Assembly: GCA_000711775.1 (NCBI GenBank) | Contig: ARYC01017027.1 | Coordinates: 296,679 to 360,678 of the forward strand | From: Oxytricha trifallax | Taxonomy: Eukaryota; Ciliophora; Spirotrichea; Sporadotrichida; Oxytrichidae | Reading direction: 5' to 3' | DNA length: 64,000 nt | In this document: piece by piece, positions 11,921 through 23,500 of the stretch | Layout: each line of letters begins with the position of its first letter | How positions within the stretch are numbered: the first letter of the stretch is position 1 | The notes under the pieces: model-generated | What the model was told of the DNA's origin: nothing | The model's input: only the letters and a program-made list of their open reading frames with translations | Databases searched by the model: none | Translations under genes and position numbers: made by a program

Positions 11921-12560
11921 TTATTGAATCAATGAGTGTTACATTGAAAACGGTTAGGGCTAAAGAAATGATATCAAGATTCAGAAGTAAGGAAGATTCC
12001 TATCGATAACTCACTCAACTTGGTAAATATTCATCGTATTATTTAAACGAATTCTCTAATTTGTCTATTTCTTCATACTATAGAAGGTACAAAAATATCA
12101 ATCTTAAAGGCTATACTCTGTGATGAGGAGAAAACTTTTAAAAACTCAGAGATTAAGTGGATTGAGATACCAAACTACCCAGAGTTCTCTGTACCAAATC
12201 TTTATGAAAGATGAAGAATTGGTAGTTTACCTTCCTACTAAGAAACAACTTTTTAACAGGCTTCCAGTAAACGTTTATTCTTTGGTTTTCATGGCACTTT
12301 GAGAGAAAGTTATCTCAAAGATATCATAGATAAAGATCACAAGAAACACAGCTCAATTACTCCCGAAGATTAAAAAAAGCAAGGCATACTAGTAAGCGAG
12401 TCCTTGCAAGAGGACTTAAGAAGTTTCTTATCTCTCTAGTAAGCTCTTGCATATAACTTTGCAAGGAAACTTGGAACTGGTATATTTTTTAAAAATAAAT
12501 GCAGAAGATTAGTGAAAAAGAAAGTCTCAAACCATTCATTAAGTGAGCAAGAGACTTTAT
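11921..12560 (+). pseudogene. TBE 22-kDa accessory gene relic
   Basis: GAATCAATGAG at the start, a conserved ISRFRSKEDS-like stretch and an intron-like GTAAAT..ATAG at the same place as TBE intron 1 identify it. The FLPTMEG block is largely deleted, and later blocks (EIPNYPEFS, YLPTKKQL) survive in shifted frames. The second intron position is still recognisable near 12440. Confidence 0.7.
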
Positions 12561-12689
12561 AAAGAAATGTAAAAACATGATAAAATAAAATTATAATATA
12601 ATGCTGGTGCTTGTATTAAGAGAAGAAACTTGGGTCCTTGTTAAGCACTAGATGAAGAAGAAAAGAAAGAGCATTCGAATCCATTTAAA

Positions 12690-12881
12690 AGTTCGTTTAA
12701 TATGTGATATTAATCATTCGTTTAAGTCTAAAACCTATTTATAAACATTCATTCATCCTTCTATTGCACAAACTGTTTTCTTATCTTTTCTCATTCTCTT
12801 TCAGCTACTTTAAATCAAGTCAACTGTATCAATAGACAGGTGATACATTAGATGACATAACAAAGGTTTCTTGTATTGATT
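12690..12881 (-). pseudogene. 3' fragment of TBE transposase
   Basis: AGTCAACTGTATCAATAGAC and the following bases align with the transposase tail of TBE B at 33360-33420, which encodes LPTDTVDFIKSS. The match ends at the junction with TBE A at 12882. Confidence 0.7.
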
Positions 12882-12960
12882 CAAAACCCCAAAACCCCTT
12901 AGTGAGGTTTATAAGTGCTTTGATTTGTAGGGTATAGTTGGGGTGTTATTGGGGTTAGTA
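12882..12960 (+). repeat. Left TIR of TBE A with C4A4 tip
   Basis: The inverted repeat begins with 17 bases of telomere-like sequence and pairs with the right end (about 17457-17534). Confidence 0.9.
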
Positions 12961-12983
12961 GAGAAATTAGGCCCATTTGCAAA

Positions 12984-14151
12984 ATGAGAAATAGAAATTA
13001 GCGAAATTTAGGGTCTATTATGATGAGTAATATTTAGATTTACTGCTTAAGCTTAGGTATGGTACAAGTATTAATAAAGACTAAACCAAACCTGTACTAA
13101 ATTATGCAGCAATAGCAAAGTTATTACGCAAGAGTGCCTCAACTGTTAGGTATCACTGCTTGCTAGCTGTTTAGCATTTTAATTCTGGTTGTTGAACGCA
13201 GCCTGCAAGAAAATAAAAGTTCTCTCAGGCTCATATTGACTTCCTCTGCGACTCTAAGACTTTGAAGTATTGGCCACACTTTCCATTAGACTAGCGAGCT
13301 GTCATGTTTCATCGCAGGTTTCCTGACATGCGTATCTCTCCTTAGACTATAGCCAATATTTATAGAAGAAATGGTATTACTTTCAAGACTGTCAACAGAG
13401 TGAAGAGAGTGATTGATTTTACAGTGCCATTTTATAGTAATAATTAAAATATATATATGATTAAATGCAGAGAGCTATTGATAATAACATCAAGTTCATA
13501 CATGCAGATGAAGCTGTGTTTACGTTCAACACTTTTATTAATAAGTCATGGTACAAGAAGTATGATAACATAGAAGTTTATGACTAAAAGGTGAAGGTAG
13601 TCACCCATGCAATTTTAGCTGGTATAAGTGAAGATTCAGGCTTAGAGAGTTATGTGATTCACCCTCGCTCTATTAAGCGAGAGTAGTATATAGAGTTCCT
13701 ACATAAGCTCAGAGAGAAGTATAGCAACCAAGAGATCATCCTGTTTGCTGATAACCTTTCAGTTCATAAGACTAAGGAGTCTAAGAAAGCTTATGAAGAC
13801 CTAAACTTAACTCCTGTTTATAACGTTCCTTATAGTCCTTAATTTAATGGAATAGAATTCTACTGGAGTTAAATCAAGACTCACTACAAGAAGCTGCTGC
13901 TGTATCATCTTATGCATGACTTGCCTATCGATACAGTAGACTTGATTCAAAGCAGCTGTAAGAGAGTGAGTGTAGATAAAACAAAAATTTGTGCGAGAGG
14001 GAAGAATGAATGTTTATAAATAAGTTTTAGATCTAAACGAATGAATATATTCACATATTAAATTGGCCCATAAAGGGGTTTGGCTCTCTTTCTTCTCCTC
14101 TTCTTATGGCTTGCTTGGACCCATATTTCTTCTCTTGGTGCCAGCTCCTGA
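12984..14151 (+). pseudogene. TBE 42-kDa DD34E transposase, frameshifted
   Basis: Homologous along its length to the intact copy in TBE B. The catalytic triad is visible: Asp in FIHADEAVF, Asp in LFADNLSVHKT and Glu in FNGIEFYWS. At least three frame changes break it: near 13023 (before YDEQYLDLLLKLRYG), near 13190, and just before the ATGCAG at about 13468. The transposase would bind the TIRs and cut the element out. This copy cannot make it as written, although part of the family could be supplied in trans. Its 3' end overlaps the 3' end of the 22-kDa gene on the other strand. Confidence 0.8.
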
Positions 14152-14838
14152 ATATGTTCATTTCATCTGGCTTTTAAAAATCTTTATAAAGTCTCTTGCT
14201 CACTTCATAAATAGTCTATGACTTTCTCTCTCTGTGAACCTTCGCATGCTCTTTCATTAGGAATAAACCAGTTCCAGGTTTCCCTACAAAGTTATGAAGC
14301 AAAGCTTACTAGAGAAGAATGGGTGCTTCTTAAGCTCAGCGAGCCAGGTCTCGCTTATTAGTATGCCTTGCTTCTTTTAATCTTCAGGAGAAATAGAGTA
14401 GCGTTTTTTGTGAGCTTCTTCAATGATCTCTCTGAGATAACTCTCTCTTAAAGTACCAAGAACTCCAAAGAAGAAGCTCCTTTCTGGAAGCTTGTTAGAG
14501 AGTTGTTTCTTGGTAGGAAGATAAACTACCAACTCTTCATCTTTCATCGCATCCTCGTAGAGATTAGTGACTGAAATCTCTGGGTAGTTTGGTATATCTA
14601 TCAACTTTATTTCACTGTCTTTAAAGGCTTTCTTCTCATCGCAGAGTATAGCTTTTAAGAATGAAATTTTGGTACCTTCCATCGTTGGAAGGAATAAACC
14701 CACTATAGCATATGATTAAGTATATGTCACATGCTTACCATGCTAAGTGAGGTATCGATAGAGATCTCCCTTGCTTCTAAATCTTGAGATCATTTCTTAA
14801 GCTCCAACCCTCTTCATTGCAGTACTTATAGATTCCAT
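14051..14838 (-). CDS. TBE 22-kDa accessory protein
   Basis: Unknown function; carried by TBEs beside the transposase. With GT..AG introns at 14703-14738 (36 nt) and 14284-14309 (26 nt) the exons are 100, 393 and 233 nt, giving 241 aa with a TGA stop. Exons 1 and 2 have exactly the lengths of the TBE B copy. Motifs in order: RFRSKGDLYRYL, GLFLPTMEGTKISFL, IPNYPEISVTNLY, VYLPTKKQLSNKLPE, FFFGVLGTL, then a basic tail with GTGLFLMKEHAKVHRERKSQ. It is the only intact gene in this element. No transmembrane or signal segment is evident. The basic tail would fit a nucleic-acid or transposase partner, but that is inference. Confidence 0.85.
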
Positions 14839-14984
14839 CCTTGGTCCTTCTCTTATTATTGAATTTCAAATTTTAATATATAGAGTTCTGGATCCTACTG
14901 TTAAAAATCTTAGTATTAAATATGGGCATCTTATAGGAGGTCAACCTGGTAAGGATACGTGGAGAAAGCTGGCAGAAGCTGTAA

Positions 14985-15245
14985 CAAACTTCAGAGATGG
15001 AGCTCCATTTTTATCAATTTAGTTCCATTAAATTAGTACTAAATGTTTAAATTTGATTAGTACCGGTACTAAATTCGTTTAAATTTAATTAGTACCAAAT
15101 TAAAAGTACCAAAACTTAATTAGTACCTACTTTAAACTAATGAGGTTTTAATGGAAAAGTTCCAAAATGGTTCAAAACCTAATTGTACCAGTACCAACCC
15201 GATTTTATACTTGGTTGGTACCAAAATAGAAATTATTAAGTATGA
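14985..15245. promoter_or_regulatory. Intergenic repeat block between divergent TBE genes
   Basis: Between the 22-kDa and kinase genes, which are transcribed divergently, lie several copies of an ATTAGTACC / TACCGGTACT-type motif (about 15028-15230). TBE C (11640-11745) and TBE B (32088-32270) have analogous GTAC-containing repeats at the same place. It may be a bidirectional promoter or transposase-binding region. Confidence 0.5.
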
Positions 15246-15400
15246 AATTAGAAAAATTATATTTATAAACTAAGCATAAATATGATCTCTAACACCTTAA
15301 ATTCAACCATAATTGTTGACGAATCAACTCCTATACAGAGTGACTATAACCAGAAAGGTTATCAGAGCTTAATAATAGAAATTTAAATTTGAATTTAAAC

Positions 15401-17394
15401 ATGGCGGCTAACTTAAATCGAAAAGCAGTTTCTCTTAGCAGTGGATAAAATAGCTAAAATTTCCAGAATTAAATGAATAATCAAGAATTTATACACACTA
15501 TTTTATTAGTAAATTTATTTAAATATATTAAAATGGCAAGTATCTCGGAATCGATGAAATTTTGAGATACGTGCCAAAAAAATCGAATTAATTAATCAAG
15601 TTCAAGTTAAGTCTATATAAATGAAATTATGTTTTAAAAATATTAAAGTTCATATTATAATTATTTAATTTATGCCTGCTTAACATATTAAATAATTATT
15701 CTATATTTAAAATTTTGAAATGCTTTAGTTTACATAATTAATTAATTAACATTATTATAAATTACTTATTAGTTAATTATATGAACTTTAATATTTTTAA
15801 AACATAATTTCATTTATATAGACTTAGTTTGAACTTAATTAATTAATTCGATTTATTTGGCACGTATCTCAAAATTTCATCGATTTCGAGATACGTGCCA
15901 TTTTAATATATTTAAATAATTACTAATAAAATAGCGTGTATAAATTCTTGATTATTCATTTAATTCTGGAAATTTTAACAATTTTTATCAAAGTGGATAA
16001 TTATAGCTAAACTTTGGCTCCTCCAAGAAACCAGAAGTGATTTATATTGAGAAGGAAATAGAGCTAAGAGCTCTAGAGTTTGAAGCTGAGGTCTTTAAAA
16101 TTTAAGTTTAAAACAAGAAGTAGAGTGCAGAGATAGGAGTTTAAACATAAGGTGAATTAGTTAAGGAAGATAAAGAACAGCAACGAATAGAAAAAATTAA
16201 AACATTTTAATATGAAGACTGCCAAAATTTCTTCTCACTGAGTCTAGCTTGAAGAGGCAAATCAAAGAGGTACACTCTGGTAGAGCTAAAATCTACTTTA
16301 AGCATGATAAAATAGATGGTAGATATTAGCGCACAACATGCATGAAGTCTTATACACTCAGCCAAAGTAAAGAGGCATATGCAGAAGAATCATTTAAGCA
16401 AATTCCTGATTAAAGATGAGGAAACTTAAAAGCTTGTACCTGCTAAAAAAAAATAAATCTATTGAGTCATAAAGACAACAAGAGGAAAGGCTCAAGAGGC
16501 AGAAGCGTTTTGAATCAATGAATCAGCCAGCAAATGGTACTCTTATAGCATGTCTTTAAGAGAGAGCTATGTATATACCTGCATTGAATGCAACTGATAT
16601 TGAAAGCTGTATTGAAAAATACTTGCATTTAGACCTGCCAAACAAGGCTAAGCTTATAGTGGTTGATGAGTATGCTTACAAAGTATATCCTTTTAAATAT
16701 CTCATTAAAAACGAGCAGTATCAAAATAAATTTGCAAACGAATACATAATACTGAGGGAGGCTTGAAAAAATAGTTTAAGAACTTACTTAGACTTGATGG
16801 AGTTATTCTTGGGCATGGCTTTGTTGCATTAACACTGAAAAAGTTTGAAATGACTTTGAGAAAGTATCTCTATCATAATAGATACCCAGATGATTTAAAT
16901 GAGATACTGTCGGAAATGATTAAGGGTGTTTAAGAGCTTCATGAACTTGGGTATGTACATAGAGATTTGAAGCCTGAAAATGTTATGTTAAATCTCTGTC
17001 CATTAGAAATTGTAGTCATTGATTTCAATAGAGCAATAAGATAAGAAATAGTAACTTTGGCTAAGGTGCTTGGCACACCAGGATACTTTCCATTCAGGGA
17101 GAAGTGGACTAATGGCTCTGTTTAATGGGATGTTTGGGCAGTTGCTGCCATAATCTTAGAGTGCGATATGGAAAGTATGTCTTACTTTGGAACAAAGCAC
17201 GAAAAATAATCAATAAGTTTGGCTTCTAAACATATATAACAGGAAGATGTCTGCAATGAAATTAAAAGGCTTGTAGAGATGATAATCGTTAGAGCTCCAG
17301 CTTATCCAAGATAATCTTTAGATGACATACTTGAGCCACTCCAGAGAGCTAGATTCAAGAGGTACCACAAAGATAAGCAGATAAAATTTGTTTG
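15401..17394 (+). pseudogene. TBE 57-kDa zinc-finger/kinase, interrupted
   Basis: Starts MAANLNRK, aligning with MSANILRK of TBE B. A MITE (15449-15991) splits it after about 16 codons. The zinc-finger part is worn (a TGA follows near 16250). The kinase part retains YAYKVYPFKYL, VHRDLKPENVML, VIDFNRA and GTPGYFPFREKW, and it ends at TGA 17392-17394. A frame change occurs near 16765 (REA then stop). The magnesium-binding motif reads DFN rather than DFG, as in TBE B, so this is a family trait. Confidence 0.8.
15449..15991. mobile_element. Fold-back MITE inserted in TBE A kinase gene
   Basis: About 543 bp, almost fully palindromic. AAAATTTCCAGAATTAAATG near the left pairs with CATTTAATTCTGGAAATTTT at the right, and long inner arms include the GATACGTGCCA blocks. 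It is flanked by the 9-bp direct repeat AGTGGATAA (15440-15448 and 15992-16000), consistent with a target-site duplication. No ORF. Confidence 0.85.
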
Positions 17395-17456
17395 AATTAA
17401 GTACACTAATAATCATTAAATATTCATTAAATTCACAAAAAACCTGCGTTTTCTTT

Positions 17457-17534
17457 ACTAACCCCAATAAGACCCCAACTATACCCTACAAATCAAAGCA
17501 CTTATAAACCTCACTAAGGGGTTTTGGGGTTTTG
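17457..17534 (-). repeat. Right TIR of TBE A with G4T4 tip
   Basis: Ends GGGGTTTTGGGGTTTTG, the reverse complement of the left tip, preceded by the shared CACTTATAAACCTCACTAAG. Confidence 0.9.
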
Positions 17535-17542
17535 AATAGTAT

Positions 17543-20500
17543 ATGAATCTAAGTGATGAAGACGATGAAGATGAGGATGAACAGGAAGATGAAAAGTTTT
17601 TTTTAGATTTACTAATTCTATTACTACTATTACTTTTACTTTTAGCACTAATTCATTTTAATTTAAATTTCAGCTTATTTCAAAAATATGATGAATAATA
17701 AAATGCCACAAGGAGCAATATAATTGGTTTCACAGTGTATAACTTAAACATAAGTCAAACCATCACATAAAATTAGAGTTACTTCTCTTGTGAAGGATTG
17801 TTAAACGTAGGAGTGTATTATGATTAAAATAACACTTAGAATTACTATGATATAAATAATGACCTCTATCATACATCGTGCTATGCTTATTACTATGAAT
17901 TTACTGATTATTTAAATGTTTCTAGCAATTTCACTGATCCTTATCAAAATTAAACTCAGTTCAATGAGACTTACAATATTTTGAACTAATTAATCACATA
18001 TAAAAATCTCTTTTAAGAATATGATTTTAAATATGAAGCTATCACAAACTGCCTTATCCTAGAATATTCCAATTTTTGAGACTAAAAACACCGTATCAAA
18101 GAATTAGAAAACATTAATTAACTTACAGAACAATTTAAGCATCAAAGATTTGATAAAGGTTAAGAGTAGCTATGTTGGATCTAGCCAATACTATATTGTA
18201 AAAATATATAATTACTTCATAAAAAAATACATGCAAATTATCTTTAGTAAATATTTATTTTATAATAACGACAGCTATTACAAAAACACTTCTAACTACA
18301 CTGATTATGATTACTATTACGACTACTACAATACTACAAATAACTAGTCAGAGTATAATGATACCTATTACTATTCCAATGATTCAACAAATGGTAAATA
18401 ATTTTAATGTGTTTTTATCTATTAAATTTGCTAATGGAACTGTAGAATATGAAAACCAAACATATATAATGTATAAATCTTCAGTTTTATACATAGTCAT
18501 CTTTAATGTCTCAAATACATTAGTGTAAGCTTACAAGTAATAAGATTTAGTTTTATAACTAAATTAGAGTGCATTCACTCAAGATTGTCATGAAAATGGC
18601 TACAGCACTTAAAATTACACTTTCTATCCTAATATCACTATTAAAATAGTTGGGTATTGACGTCAATTACTCACCGATGACGTCAATCGCTCACAGTGAC
18701 GTCAATTACTCACCAGTGTTTATTAATTGTAAATTTAGATAAGATCAAAAATTTCAAGCAGGGTTCTAGGAGTGCATCTCCTAGCAGCACAATGAGTGGG
18801 ACCCTTCGTAAATACTATATCGAAATAATTTATTGCAGGGGTCAAGTTGGTTGCAAGTCTTTGACCACCTATTTTTCTCCTGACTATGTCCTCTACGTGT
18901 ATCAAGAGGATATAAAGTCTTTAAGTTTCCTTTTCTAGAGAATAACCTTTTCTTATTTTCCAAATTTTAATTGAAGAGTACTTTTTCAGATTCTTAGATT
19001 ATTACGTACCAAATCGCTATTTGTACTTTTGGATCTCTACTAATTTTACATCGATGGATAACTTATTTTATAGGTTGATAAGGAAATGATTTAAGCTAGA
19101 GATAGATATTTGTTAAGGAACAATTTGCTTGAGTTGCTACTAGATTAAGGGTCTTATTGTTGGTTAGATATGCTAAGTTAATTATTTAATCTCCTCTTGT
19201 TCCCGGGTTGATGTTTACGTGGCTTCTTCTTATATCATTATGACATCTTGTAGATTTGACTTTTTAATTGAGGCTTATATTCTAGTTATCTTCGTTCTAC
19301 TGTGAAGTCTTCTATAATATCTAAGGTATTGAGGTATAATAAGTTACCCTCATTAACTATATTGATTTGGAAGGAGATCTAATACTACATTAATCAGATT
19401 TTGAATTAATGCTTCGGTCAGATTTTCAGTACTTAGGAAAGGTACCGCTTTATTGACGTATCATCTTGCTTAGCCTTCGAACCTTCACAAGGAGCTTGCA
19501 ACCAACTTGATTCCTGCTATTAATTATTTTAATTTGGTAAAAAACAAGGGATATCCAGCCATGTCCAATAACTCTGAGAGGGGTAGCACTTCTAGAACCC
19601 TGCTTGAAATTCTTGATCTTATCGAAATTTAATTGTGCTATGCAAAATTTACAATTAATAAACACTAGTGAGTAATTGACGTCACTGTGAGCGATTGACG
19701 TCAATACTCAAATATGAGTGAATTTTATTATGTATTGCTTTAATAAATAAAGCAAAGTATAAACCATTTGTAATAACGATACTGATTACGAAATATGTGA
19801 AAATAGCTGCCTAGCATGTAATGAAAGAGGTGACAAATGCGATATATGCTCACCTTACACTCTTAGAAATAATGAAACTGGAAAATGTCAATGCCAACCC
19901 AAAGGGGATTTTTATTAAATTTTTAAAATTTTTTTTAAAGAATAAATATTCCAACCAATTGTAAATAATACACTACAAATTATAAAAACCAGTTTATCAT
20001 TATTTTATATCGGTTGACAACTAATAATTTGTAATTAAGTTATTCAGTAAAGAGAATTCATTAATCCTGAATAATAATGAATTCACCTTTTAATTTTATA
20101 CTTACTACCCCTCCCTAACCGAAATATGAAATATCTTATTCTACTTTGGTAAACGACAAAGCTTTGATATTTGTAGATGCTCAAAACATACAAATCAAGA
20201 AAGATATTCTTAAAGATGGTTATTATATCGATTGCCTTGACATTCTGAATTTCACCAATTTCAGAAATAAACCAATATTTTTTGAAAAAAAGATCAGTGT
20301 TTTTTATAATGAAATATCATTAAAGTTTTAGGCAATCATTTGGTGTTTATAGTTTATCAACATGAGAGTCCAAGAATTAATTAGGCAAGACATTTAAAGA
20401 TTAGAGTGTGATGTAGAAAATCACTACGTAGAAGATACAGCTCTTCTCAATACAATACTTCATTTGAAATTTAATTTAAAATATAATTAGTAACAATTAT

Positions 20501-23500
20501 AGCTACTATGGCTTGAACGCAACAAACATCTACCAATACCCTCCACAGATGGAATTCTCAACTCCCTCAATGAGTATTTACATTAAAAACGTCTCTGGTT
20601 CTCTCTATGATGCAATCTACAATGGGAACGTGGATTTAAATCTTAATCTGGATGCTTTTGAAGAGCAGTGCTATAGAGAGCCCACTTATAACTTCAAATA
20701 TAATAACTATACTTAATATGCATATCAATTGAAGTTCCCATAAACTAATGCAAGTGTATAATGTAATTCTGGGTGTGATGATTGTACTAAGGCTAAAACA
20801 TGCGATGTATGTGATGTATTCCTATCACGAAACAAAACATTCAATGAAAAATTCAAATAAAATCAATTTAATATTATACATTATGGTTAATTTCTCTGAT
20901 TTTGTGTTTAAATCTTTTGTTTTTACTTGTAATTAAATTTTTAAAGCAAGTAAAAAAGGTTTTGTTAGAATTTAATGCATTTATATTTTTCAATTCTCCT
21001 ATAATAAATTGTTTACAATTAATCTATAGTAAAAAGGGACAGACCTGCCTTTGTAAATTTGACTTTAGTGTAAATAAGACCATTGACTACACACAGGAAT
21101 CTCAAGATGATACAAAGAGTTCTTATACATTCAGTATCTACAATACTCAACTTAAGAATAATTAACAGGAAGATAGATATATTCTTTTTAAAAATAAACA
21201 TAAAATTTAGTAATCAAAAATTTTACAAAAAATTTGAAGCACGATAAAATTTTAATTCAGATTATCAATTCTTAAAAAAAGAAAATTCTTCTTTCTCAAT
21301 TAAAAAAAATAACAATTTTTTGCTGATTCTTTGTAGTTTATTGATGGATATAAGTATAAAATCTAGCATAAGTGGCAAAACCAAAACTAGGATCCAAAGC
21401 GAGTTTAATCAAGCTTATTGCTACATAATCTAATAAATTTTATTCTTTTAAGTCTTAAATTTTTTCTTGTAATGGTTTATCTTAGTTAGATAACTTCGTT
21501 TATAACTATCATCCAATAAGGTACACCTGGAACTGGTATGAGACACCAGTGCTAGATTTGACTTTCTTCGATATCTCAGACGATATGTCTCTTGCTTTTG
21601 ACCTTCAGTACTTTGAAATGACTCTAAAGAACACTGTTTTTTATTAAGATTGTACAACTCCAGTGTCCTTGAAGCTCAAACAGAAATATACTAACAGTAC
21701 ACTCCCTTCATGCTCACAAGGGTGCTTAAAATGCTCTGACTACTTCGAGTGTACAACTTGTGCAGCAAATATCACAATCAAAGATCAAGCAAGTGGTAAA
21801 TGCATCTGCGATTATGATACCAAAGTCCACTTGACTAGTCTTCTAGTTGATAACTATTACTATTATGGATATTATCGCATGGCTACAATTGAAATATTCA
21901 ATCTTGATGTTCAATCATGGCTCGACTATCAATTTGAAATGCAAGGAGATTTCTACTTGTCTCCTTCATAATTCTTTGACATGTAGAGAATCAATGACTC
22001 TATTAGTAATCTTGCACAGATAATCATATAAAATTACTATTTACATTTTTAAAGTTTAATGATGATTATAACAAAACCTACGTACTTAGCTACTTCTCTT
22101 ATTATTAAAGCATTTAAATTGCCGATTATGATCACTAAAATGAAAATGTATCTATTTCCTCAACTTAATTAGGTATCAAGAATAAGACCTACATTAGGGC
22201 TTATTTTTCAAATCTTAATGAACTTCTTTATGATTACATCGCTACAGGAAAAATGAAGCTCTACCTTAATCCTTATTTATTCTAAGTAGATTAGCAAGCT
22301 TGCGAAATGCCTAAATCACTGCCAATTCCTTAAAAGAATGTTTACTAATATGTCAATCAGACTTTTGCATGCGCAGATGAATGTAATTAATGTGATTACC
22401 TAGGCTTTTGTCTTGACTGTAAACAAGGTTACTTTGAAAATTATCAGTATCTTAAGAGTAATTACGTTAAGAAGTCCTGCTAACATCAATGTCCATTAAG
22501 TTAATATCCAAATTTCAGAGAAGGCAGATGTGAAAATTGTTTCTAAGGATGCGGTATTTGCTCAATGACATCCGAGTGCTTTAATTGTTCAAGTAATCTT
22601 TACAGCTATGATTATGGAAATTATGGAAACTGGACAATAATTAAAAATTACTTTTTATTAATTTAATGACACGAGATTAAGATCTTGATCTCTATCAATT
22701 TAGAGCATGCCAAGATACTTGCCCTCTTAAAACCTATTAAAACAAATCCTCTATGAACTGCGATAATTGCGCTTCTTAAAATTGCTAAACTTGTCCATCC
22801 ACTCCATCAAAATGTTCAAAATGTGAGCCATACTACAGATCAACTTCGACTGCAACTTGCGTTAACACTTGCTCTAAAACTAATTAATTCGTAGATTTTG
22901 ACGGTAATTGCAAAGATTGCTCCAAAAATTGCACTAGCTGTGCTTGGTACAGTACTTATTGTACGGCTTGCAAAAGTGGTTTCTATGCATATTATGATGG
23001 GACATGCCTTAAGAACGTATCCAATTCAACCTATAACATAAACACGACTACTAATAATACCTCAAATCAAAATGGAACTAACCCAACTGGCAATACCACC
23101 ACAAATGGAACTAATTATAATAACTACACTAATATATCAGGATCTAACGGAACAACTTATTATAATTACACAAATACTTCTAGTACCAATGGCACAACTT
23201 ATTATAATAACACTAATACTTCTAGTACAAACGGAACTAATTACAATTATACAAACACATCAGGATAAAATGGAACATGCCCACAGAAGTATTACTTTAA
23301 CAACATCACAAACAAGTATATATTTATTCTCTGACTATATACTTATTTCGTAGTTTTATAAAAATATAGAACAGCTGTATGCAATGCCAACAAGGCTGTA
23401 ACTAATGTTATAATAACTACAGTTGCTATAACTGTGATGAAGATTTCTATCCGTTTTATTTATCATATACGAGCATGTACTGTATTGTGAAATGCACTAA

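Larger units (their letters stand above)
9784..12881. mobile_element. Degenerate, truncated TBE element (TBE C)
   Basis: The left end CAAAAACAAAATCCCTTAAT and the later TTTGATTTGTAGGGT are a worn version of the telomere-bearing end seen in the two better TBEs. The internal order matches TBE B: kinase relic on minus (10.1-11.3 kb), 22-kDa relic on plus (11.9-12.6 kb) and the 3' end of the transposase on minus (12.69-12.88 kb). It stops exactly where TBE A begins, and the remaining roughly 1 kb does not reappear beyond TBE A. Confidence 0.75.
12882..17534. mobile_element. TBE element A (telomere-bearing element)
   Basis: Both ends carry C4A4 telomere-like tips: CAAAACCCCAAAACCCC at 12882 and its reverse complement ending at 17534. 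They continue into a matching inverted repeat that includes AGTGAGGTTTATAAGTGC and TTTGATTTGTAGGGTATAG. TBEs are germline-limited transposons removed during macronuclear development. The three standard genes are present: transposase (+), 22-kDa (-) and zinc-finger/kinase (+). The element is 4653 bp because a 0.54-kb MITE lies in the kinase gene. Without it the length is the usual 4.1 kb. Flanking trinucleotides are ATT (left) and AAT (right), not identical. Confidence 0.93.

Noticed and set aside
16600..17400. Possible host protein kinase at 16.6-17.4 kb
   Set aside because: It is the kinase part of TBE A, inside the TIRs and colinear with the intact TBE B copy.
17540..17680. Treating the acidic/Leu-rich start at 17543 as a separate small gene
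   Set aside because: The frame runs on without a stop into the glycosylated extracellular blocks, so it is more simply the N-terminus of the large gene.
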